DNA of 6,240 bases from Oligoflexia bacterium (GTDB taxonomy: Bacteria; Bdellovibrionota; UBA1018): NCBI GenBank assembly GCA_903928955.1, contig CAIYTD010000228.1:1-6240 (forward strand), in the 5' to 3' direction. Below, in pieces: positions 1-4,831 of this stretch. Numbering within the stretch: the first letter of the stretch is position 1; every line of letters begins with the position of its first letter. The position numbers and the translations under genes are program-made. The notes under the pieces are model-generated. The model was not told the DNA's origin and searched no databases. It worked only from the letters and a program-made list of their open reading frames with translations.

Positions 1-1021
1 AATAAAGAGAAGGCGCATCTCGAATATCATCCGTTCCAGGCTTAAAAGAAAGACCCCATAAAGCAATTTTTTTCCCCTCTAAATACCCTTCAAAATGTTG
101 CTTTATTTTATTGAAAAATCTTTCTCGTTGAAATTGATTTGTTGCTTCAACTGCTTTGAGAATTTTCATATCCTCGCCCAAAGTAGCTGCAGCGTGAACC
201 AATGCACTCACATCTTTTGGAAAACAAGAACCGCCATAACCTAATCCAGAATAAATAAAAGAATTTCCAATACGAGGATCAGACCCAATCCCTTGCCGGA
301 CAGATTCAATATCTGCCCCTACTTTTTCACAAACTCGAGATAATTCATTCATGAAAGATATTTTAGTAGCTAACATTGCGTTAGCTGCATATTTAGTCAT
401 TTCAGAAGAAAATAAATCCATGAAATGCAACGGATTACCACTTCTCAAGAGGGGATCGTAAAGCCTTTTCATGAGTTTTTGTGCTCGTTCAGAATGGCAG
501 CCAACCACAACACGACTCGGCTTCAGACAATCTTCAATGGCTGTCCCTTCTTTCAGAAATTCCGGGTTAGAAATCATATCATACTCCAGTTTGGCCCCGC
601 GCTGCTTTAAAATTGAGTCTATAACCGCTTGAACTCGAGCACAGGTTCCAACCGGAACAGTAGATTTCATCACTACAGCCCGATAGCCCAACATAAAAGC
701 CCCAATGGTCTCAGCAACTGAAAAAATATATTTCAGCTCTGCACTTCCATCTTCTCGAGGTGGGGTCCCGACGGCTAGAATCAAAACATCCGATTCTGCC
801 ACTGCTCTCTTCAAATCCGTTGTAAAATGAAGCCTTCCAGCCTTGATATTAGACTGAATCAGTTGCTCTAAACCAGGCTCATAAATGGGGGAACGTCCCT
901 GAGTTAGTTGGTTGACCTTATTTTCATCTATATCAGCACATAGAGTTTCATTACCCATATCAGCAAAACAAACTCCAGTGACCAAACCTACATACCCTGC
1001 ACCAAAAACGGATATCTTCAT
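1..1021 (-). CDS. ugd: UDP-glucose 6-dehydrogenase (C-terminus cut by window edge)
   Basis: This enzyme oxidises UDP-glucose to UDP-glucuronate with two NAD+ in the cytoplasm, supplying precursors for surface polysaccharides. The reverse strand encodes 340 residues from ATG at 1021 with no stop before the edge. Family members are usually about 430-450 residues, so roughly the last 100 are missing. The N-terminal Rossmann motif GAGYVG lies at residues 7-12. KSTVPVGT starts at Lys119, NPEFLKEG carries Glu154, TKYAANAMLA carries Lys210, and GYGGSCFPKD carries the catalytic thiol Cys266. The visible end, GLSFKPGTDDIRDAPSLY, is the conserved start of the C-terminal UDP-binding domain. The start is fixed: an in-frame TAA (1033-1031) lies just upstream and no ATG intervenes. 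No convincing Shine-Dalgarno precedes it. It is divergent from the glycan genes to the right. A related UDP-ManNAc or GDP-mannose dehydrogenase is possible but less likely given the GTPPREDGSAEL and NPEFLKEG motifs. Confidence 0.95.
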   Translation of the reverse strand, partial: MKISVFGAGYVGLVTGVCFADMGNETLCADIDENKVNQLTQGRSPIYEPGLEQLIQSNIKAGRLHFTTDLKRAVAESDVLILAVGTPPREDGSAELKYIFSVAETIGAFMLGYRAVVMKSTVPVGTCARVQAVIDSILKQRGAKLEYDMISNPEFLKEGTAIEDCLKPSRVVVGCHSERAQKLMKRLYDPLLRSGNPLHFMDLFSSEMTKYAANAMLATKISFMNELSRVCEKVGADIESVRQGIGSDPRIGNSFIYSGLGYGGSCFPKDVSALVHAAATLGEDMKILKAVEATNQFQRERFFNKIKQHFEGYLEGKKIALWGLSFKPGTDDIRDAPSLY

Positions 1022-1085
1022 GAGATTTTTTTAGCATAAATAGCCTCTAGATCCAATTTTTACGTAATCCTATACACAAGCTAAA

Positions 1086-1106
1086 ATTTTATATGCTATA
1101 TAAAAT
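1086..1106. repeat. 8-bp inverted repeat overlapping the putative -10
   Basis: The arms ATTTTATA (1086-1093) and TATAAAAT (1099-1106) are perfect reverse complements separated by five bases (TGCTA). The repeat covers the extended -10 element of the rightward gene, where a bound repressor would block transcription. It could be an operator, or a by-product of A/T-rich promoter sequence on both strands. The palindrome is seen directly; the role is inference. Confidence 0.4.
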
Positions 1107-1112
1107 GACCAC

Positions 1113-1116
1113 GGAG
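1113..1116 (+). promoter_or_regulatory. Shine-Dalgarno for the epimerase gene
   Basis: GGAG lies 7 nt before the ATG at 1124. With an in-frame TGA at 1106-1108 and no other start codon between, it fixes the epimerase start. Confidence 0.75.
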
Positions 1117-1123
1117 TCTTTTT

Positions 1124-2113
1124 ATGCGAGGAAAGAAATTTTTCATCATTGGCGGCGCGGGTTTTATTGGCAGCCACTTTACAGATCGTCTGCTTTCTAG
1201 TCCTCAAATAGAAACAGTAACCCTTTTCGATAACTTCTCTTCAGGACGCGAATGGCACTACAAGCATCATGAGAAAGACCGACGCCTGCGAGTCATTCGT
1301 GGTGACGTAAAAGATCTTGCTGCCCTGACAAAAGCAATGACTAACCATGAAGTAGTCATCCACCTTGCCTCCAATCCAGACATTGCCCGAGCGGCAATTG
1401 AACCTGACATTGACTTTCGCGAAGGCACCTATTTGACTTCCAATGTAGTCGAAGCCATGAGAATTACAGGTACCCGTCGCATACTTTATGCTTCTGGAAG
1501 CGGCGTTTATGGCGATATCGGGGAGGTGGAAGCAACAGAAAATTACGCTCCTCTCATTCCTATTTCAACCTATGGAGCCAGTAAATCTGCCGGCGAAGGA
1601 TTGATTTCTAGCTACTGCTATATGTTTGATATCACAGCATGCTGTTTTAGATTTGGAAATGTAGTTGGACCTCGCCAAACTCACGGCGTCGGTTTTGATT
1701 TTGCCAAGCGCTTACTTGAAGATCCTGACACCCTAAAAATCTTAGGGGATGGGAGCCAAAGTAAATCTTATATCCATATTTTTGATGTGGTAAATGCCGT
1801 ATTGACAGCAAATGAAAAAACAACCGAATCCTTTCAAGTCTATAATGTGGCTACAGGAGATTATATTACTGTAACTGAGATTGCTGACCTTGCTATCGAG
1901 TGCTGTGGCATTAAAAAAGGGCAAACTCAATTAGAATACTCTGGAGGAAAAAGAGGATGGAAAGGGGATGTGCCCATTGTTCGACTCAATACGGACCGCA
2001 TTAAAAAAATCGGCTGGGCATGCCAACGCACCTCAAAAAAAGCCCTGATGGAATCTATTCAATCCATGATTGAAGACATCAAAATGGGACGCATGAGCGA
2101 ACCACTCAAATAA
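1124..2113 (+). CDS. NAD-dependent epimerase/dehydratase, UDP-glucose 4-epimerase-like
   Basis: This 329-residue cytoplasmic protein belongs to the extended short-chain dehydrogenase/reductase family, which epimerises or dehydrates nucleotide sugars using tightly bound NAD. The N-terminal Rossmann motif GGAGFIG is at residues 10-16. Asp36 in LFDNFSSG should bind the adenosine ribose. DVKD at 61-64 and HLAS at 80-83 follow. The catalytic triad is Ser124/Ser126 in YASGSGVYG, Tyr150 and Lys154 in YGASK. The substrate half contains RFGNVVGPRQTHGV (from 186), DGSQSKSYIHIFDV and, near the C-terminus, GGKRGWKGDVP, typical of bacterial and archaeal UDP-glucose 4-epimerase-like proteins. Length is normal. 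The best guess is UDP-Glc/UDP-Gal or UDP-GlcA/UDP-GalA epimerase, the latter attractive because ugd is next door. Substrate cannot be read from the motifs, so no symbol is given. It is the first gene of the rightward run. Confidence 0.9.
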   Translation: MRGKKFFIIGGAGFIGSHFTDRLLSSPQIETVTLFDNFSSGREWHYKHHEKDRRLRVIRGDVKDLAALTKAMTNHEVVIHLASNPDIARAAIEPDIDFREGTYLTSNVVEAMRITGTRRILYASGSGVYGDIGEVEATENYAPLIPISTYGASKSAGEGLISSYCYMFDITACCFRFGNVVGPRQTHGVGFDFAKRLLEDPDTLKILGDGSQSKSYIHIFDVVNAVLTANEKTTESFQVYNVATGDYITVTEIADLAIECCGIKKGQTQLEYSGGKRGWKGDVPIVRLNTDRIKKIGWACQRTSKKALMESIQSMIEDIKMGRMSEPLK

Positions 2114-2121
2114 ACTCGTCC

Positions 2122-2126
2122 AAGGA
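2122..2126 (+). promoter_or_regulatory. Shine-Dalgarno before the glycosyltransferase; start ambiguous
   Basis: AAGGA lies only 2 nt before the GTG at 2129, but 11 nt before an in-frame TTG at 2138. Neither spacing is ideal (5-9 nt is usual), so the true start is open by three codons. No in-frame ATG lies before the catalytic domain. Confidence 0.5.
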
Positions 2127-2128
2127 AA

Positions 2129-3358
2129 GTGAAACTTTTGAACCCCATCCAAAACCACCAAGATCCAAATGTTGTTCTGTGCATCCCTGATCAAGATGTT
2201 GAGTTCCCCGAACTTACCATCTGCGTACCTGCATTAAATGAAGAGCTCACTATAAAAGATTTTATTGATTGGTGCCATGAGGGACTGAGAAGTGCTCATA
2301 TCCAAGGCGAGATTCTCATTATAGATAGCTCAAACGACCGAACTGCCGAGATTGCACTCTCTCAAGGCGCAAGGGTTTTAAAAACTCCCAAACGAGGATT
2401 AGGACGAGCTTATATTGATGCTTTACCTCATATTCGAGGAAAGTTTATCATCCTAGGCGATTGCGATTGTACGTATGATTTTCGCGAACTCAAACCATTT
2501 GTCGAGCGCTTTAAAGAGGGCAATGAATTTATTATGGGCTCTCGATTTCATGGCTATATTGAGCCTGGTTCCATGCCGCCACTCCACCAATATTTAGGCA
2601 CGCCCATCACAACTTGGATCTTAAACAAGATTTACTCGAGTCATTTCAGCGATATTCATTGTGGAATGAGAGGTATTACCCAAAAAGAATTTTTAAGAAT
2701 GGATCTAAGATCTCAATCCTGGGAATACGCATCTGAAATGGTACTAAAATCTGTCCATATGGGTCTCAAAACAGCGGAAGTTCCTATTCGTTTCTTAAAG
2801 GATCGAGAGGGTCGACTGAGCCACCATAAACGAGAAGGCTGGTTCTCTCCATGGAAAGCAGCTTGGATCAATCTGCGGGCTATGTTCATTTTTGGGGCAG
2901 ATTTTTTTCTCTATAAACCAGGGCTGGTTCTCCTTTCTCTAGGAAGCGTCCTTATATTTGGTCTCTCTCTAGGCCCAGTTCATATAGGAATGATCACATT
3001 TTCGCTCTACTGGATGTTGCTTGGCTTGACACTGGCAGTACTCGGAATTCAATGTTTATATATGAGTATTTTAGCTGATCTCTTTTTTGATTTTAGTGGG
3101 GAAAACGCAAAAAAATGGCTACGCCGATTCTCTTATGACCGTATGGTTTTGAGCAGCTTTATAATGGGTTTGATCGGGATCACTTTTATCACCCCCCTCA
3201 TCTCACATTACCTGGAATATCATTACAGTCTTCCAACTATTGACTGGGCGAGTCACCTTGCAGTTGTTGGAATTTTTTTCATCATCACTTCCTTTATGAC
3301 TTTTACTTTTACTCTTTTACTGCACGCTACTCAAGTCGCCACAAGGAAGCCCCAGTGA
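2129..3358 (+). CDS. Membrane-anchored family 2 glycosyltransferase, polyprenyl-phosphate sugar transferase-like
   Basis: The protein has 409 residues from GTG (406 from the alternative TTG at 2138). The cytoplasmic GT-A domain spans about residues 28-235. It begins LTICVPALNEE (29-39) and continues with the nucleotide-binding stretch IIDSSNDRT (64-72), the metal-binding DxD in GDCDCTYDF (Asp111, Asp113), GSRF (137-140) and the acceptor-side motif DIHCGMRG (175-182). This pattern matches dolichol/polyprenyl-phosphate sugar synthases, which move a sugar from a nucleotide donor to a lipid phosphate. The C-terminal part holds about four hydrophobic segments (roughly 264-286, 288-320, 349-366, 384-405), so the enzyme sits in the inner membrane. 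It follows the epimerase by 15 nt and overlaps the next gene by 4 nt. The sugar (glucose, mannose, uronic acid or other) is unknown. The middle residue of the DxD is Cys, where I expect Ala in this family. Confidence 0.88.
   Translation: MKLLNPIQNHQDPNVVLCIPDQDVEFPELTICVPALNEELTIKDFIDWCHEGLRSAHIQGEILIIDSSNDRTAEIALSQGARVLKTPKRGLGRAYIDALPHIRGKFIILGDCDCTYDFRELKPFVERFKEGNEFIMGSRFHGYIEPGSMPPLHQYLGTPITTWILNKIYSSHFSDIHCGMRGITQKEFLRMDLRSQSWEYASEMVLKSVHMGLKTAEVPIRFLKDREGRLSHHKREGWFSPWKAAWINLRAMFIFGADFFLYKPGLVLLSLGSVLIFGLSLGPVHIGMITFSLYWMLLGLTLAVLGIQCLYMSILADLFFDFSGENAKKWLRRFSYDRMVLSSFIMGLIGITFITPLISHYLEYHYSLPTIDWASHLAVVGIFFIITSFMTFTFTLLLHATQVATRKPQ
3343..3347 (+). promoter_or_regulatory. Shine-Dalgarno selecting the GTG start at 3355
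   Basis: AAGGA lies 7 nt before GTG 3355, inside the end of the upstream gene. It supports the non-ATG start and the 4-nt GTGA overlap, an arrangement typical of translational coupling. Confidence 0.7.
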
Positions 3359-3981
3359 ATAGATCTATTGACATCAGATCCAAATCTTTTGGACAAACAG
3401 AAGCTCTTACTCGGGTGGACCGCTTTGGCGTTTGGCTTTCCGCTTACCAAATTCACCGCTGGATTCCATCATTTGAGAACTTGAACCTAGGTGACTTTGG
3501 CTGTGGATTTCATGCAAGATTTACACAGACTGTACTTCAAAAAGTGAAAAGCGCAGTATTGATAGATGTTGCTCTATCGGAAAAGTTCAAAACCCTTTCA
3601 AACGTTCGTGCTATCGAAGGAACTCTACCCTCGGCATTATTAGGTGTTCCGACTAAGAGCTTGAATGTTATTCTCTGCATGTCTGTTCTTGAGCATCTCT
3701 GGGATCCACTCCCTACTCTAAAAGAATTTAAAAGGATTCTTGTACCGGGGGGTGTATGTCTTTTAAATGTTCCTTCGTGGCGTGGAAAATGGTTTCTGGA
3801 GTTTTCAGCGTTCCGACTCCAGCTCAGTCCAAAAAGCGAAATGGATGACCATAAAATGTATTATGATGTCAAGGATTTCTGGCCTCTTCTCGTCCAAAGT
3901 GGATTTAAACCATCGTTAACTCGGTGCTTCAAACATAAATTTGGAATGAATACATTTGCTATATGCCAGGAAGATAAATAA
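3355..3981 (+). CDS. Class I SAM-dependent methyltransferase (small)
   Basis: This 208-residue cytoplasmic protein has the class I (Rossmann-fold) methyltransferase pattern and should move a methyl group from S-adenosylmethionine. Motif I is LGDFGCGFHAR (45-55), slightly divergent from the usual D-x-G-x-G-x-G. The acidic end of strand 2 is LIDV (Asp71). The post-motif region CMSVLEHLWDP (108-118) and PGG (131-133) are typical of the Methyltransf_11 group. A later DHKMYY...FWPLLVQSGF stretch (from Asp165) resembles methyltransferases found in glycan clusters. The GTG start overlaps the upstream stop (GTGA, 3355-3358) and has a good Shine-Dalgarno. No signal peptide or membrane segment is visible. 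The acceptor is unknown; context suggests a sugar hydroxyl, a lipid-linked sugar or a lipid. Confidence 0.85.
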   Translation: MNRSIDIRSKSFGQTEALTRVDRFGVWLSAYQIHRWIPSFENLNLGDFGCGFHARFTQTVLQKVKSAVLIDVALSEKFKTLSNVRAIEGTLPSALLGVPTKSLNVILCMSVLEHLWDPLPTLKEFKRILVPGGVCLLNVPSWRGKWFLEFSAFRLQLSPKSEMDDHKMYYDVKDFWPLLVQSGFKPSLTRCFKHKFGMNTFAICQEDK

Positions 3982-3984
3982 AAT
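3956..3984 (+). promoter_or_regulatory. Possible internal promoter
   Basis: TTGCTA (3956-3961) and TAAAAT (3979-3984) are spaced 17 bp apart and match the sigma-70 consensus at 4/6 and 5/6 positions. A transcript would begin near 3991, before the methyltransferase at 4046. It lies at the only sizeable gap in the rightward run. Chance matches are common in A/T-rich DNA, so this is tentative. Confidence 0.3.
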
Positions 3985-4036
3985 TCGAATAACAATATAG
4001 AACACCCATCAAATCTCATTGAGATCCATATTTTCA

Positions 4037-4042
4037 AGAGGA
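4037..4042 (+). promoter_or_regulatory. Shine-Dalgarno selecting ATG 4046
   Basis: AGAGGA lies 3 nt before the ATG at 4046 (4 nt counting from GAGG). It favours this start over an in-frame TTG at 4019, which has no purine-rich site before it and would add nine residues with no domain value. Confidence 0.6.
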
Positions 4043-4045
4043 AAA

Positions 4046-4828
4046 ATGATTCAAGCTCCAAATAACAATTTTTTATCTAAAGACAATTGGAATGACCACT
4101 GGAAAACGAAGGCAGAATCAGCAACTGCAAATCCAGCTCAAGATTATCGCAGAAAAATTATTTTTAAATCCTTAAAACTCGATCAAGTAAAAGGTCCCGT
4201 TCGAGTCTTGGATATAGGCAGTGGCCAAGGTGATTTCACACTCCAGCTTCAATCGGCACGACCCGATGCTGAGATTTTAGGCCTAGAATTAAGTCAATCA
4301 GGAGTCGAAATTTCTCAAAAAAAAATTCCAACTGCTACCTTTATTCAGCAAGATTTATTAAAATACGCAGTACCCCAAAATCCTTTTAAAGAATGGGCAC
4401 AATTCGCAGTATGCTCTGAAGTTCTAGAGCACGTAGAGGAGCCTCAAAAAATACTCACCCACATTCGCCCCTATTTGGCGCCGAAATCAATTCTAGTTAT
4501 TACAGTCCCGGGTGGCCCAATGTCCACTTTTGATAAACATATTGGTCATCGAAAACACTTTCAGCGATCTGAACTCGAGGAACTTGTTCAGAAAAGCGGA
4601 TTTTCCATTGAAAAAATTTCTTGCTCTGGATTTCCTTTTTTCAATCTTTACCGAATGATTGTTATCTTAAGAGGGAAAAAACTCATCCAAGACGCAGCAA
4701 CTCCAAAAAAGAAAATGCCGCTACTTGCGCGATTTTTCATGATTCTTTTTTCTAAGCTTTTTCAATTCAACTTAGATCATCATTCTCTGGGATGGCAGAT
4801 CATCTGCGTTGCTCGCAAAAAGGACTAA
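4046..4828 (+). CDS. Class I SAM-dependent methyltransferase (second, larger)
   Basis: The protein has 260 residues from ATG 4046. Motif I is VLDIGSGQGDF (54-64), a textbook SAM-binding loop. GLELS (Glu81) follows as the acidic strand-2 end, and VCSEVLEHVEEP (122-133) and ITVPGG are the later core motifs. The tail carries FPFFNLYRMIVILRG and a second hydrophobic patch LLARFFMILFSKLFQF, rich in Phe and Lys/Arg. That patch may lie on the membrane or cover a lipid-like substrate. It shares only the general fold with the methyltransferase upstream, so the pair is not a simple recent tandem duplication. A 64-nt gap precedes it and the next start lies 3 nt after its stop. The substrate is not readable; a lipid-linked glycan intermediate fits the neighbours. 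Fold confidence is high and function confidence low. Confidence 0.85.
   Translation: MIQAPNNNFLSKDNWNDHWKTKAESATANPAQDYRRKIIFKSLKLDQVKGPVRVLDIGSGQGDFTLQLQSARPDAEILGLELSQSGVEISQKKIPTATFIQQDLLKYAVPQNPFKEWAQFAVCSEVLEHVEEPQKILTHIRPYLAPKSILVITVPGGPMSTFDKHIGHRKHFQRSELEELVQKSGFSIEKISCSGFPFFNLYRMIVILRGKKLIQDAATPKKKMPLLARFFMILFSKLFQFNLDHHSLGWQIICVARKKD
4820..4824 (+). promoter_or_regulatory. Shine-Dalgarno selecting TTG 4832
   Basis: AAGGA sits in the last codons of the upstream methyltransferase, 7 nt before TTG 4832. This ideal spacing is the main support for a TTG start of the membrane protein, whose first in-frame ATG would fall deep inside the hydrophobic region. Confidence 0.7.
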
Positions 4829-4831
4829 AAA

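Larger units (their letters stand above)
1022..1123. promoter_or_regulatory. Divergent intergenic control region
   Basis: This 102-bp A/T-rich gap lies between two genes reading away from each other, so it should hold promoters for both. On the plus strand a TG-n-TATATA extended -10 element (TG at 1094-1095, hexamer 1097-1102) lies about 20 bp before the ATG at 1124. I see no good -35 (acacaa at the expected place). The leftward promoter is not clear. The only purine-rich stretch before the leftward ATG (agagg, about 1044-1048 on the reverse strand) is too far away to act as a normal ribosome binding site. Promoter assignment is by eye only. Confidence 0.5.

Noticed and set aside
425..610. 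61-codon plus-strand open frame
   Set aside because: It lies antisense inside ugd, whose catalytic motifs are intact on the other strand. It has no Shine-Dalgarno and no recognisable protein features.
1742..1930. 62-codon minus-strand open frame
   Set aside because: It is wholly inside the epimerase gene, opposite conserved coding sequence; it is a chance frame.
4013..4025. Hairpin ATCTC-ATT-GAGAT as a terminator
   Set aside because: The stem is only 5 bp, A/T-rich, and not followed by a clean T run. The downstream gene continues the same theme.
4019..4045. TTG 4019 as start of the second methyltransferase
   Set aside because: No Shine-Dalgarno precedes it, while AGAGGA sits just before ATG 4046. 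The extra nine residues add nothing to the fold.
3861..4061. 66-codon minus-strand open frame over the gap between the methyltransferases
   Set aside because: Most of it is antisense to the C-terminus of the first methyltransferase and the start of the second. No domain is visible and the strand opposes all neighbours.
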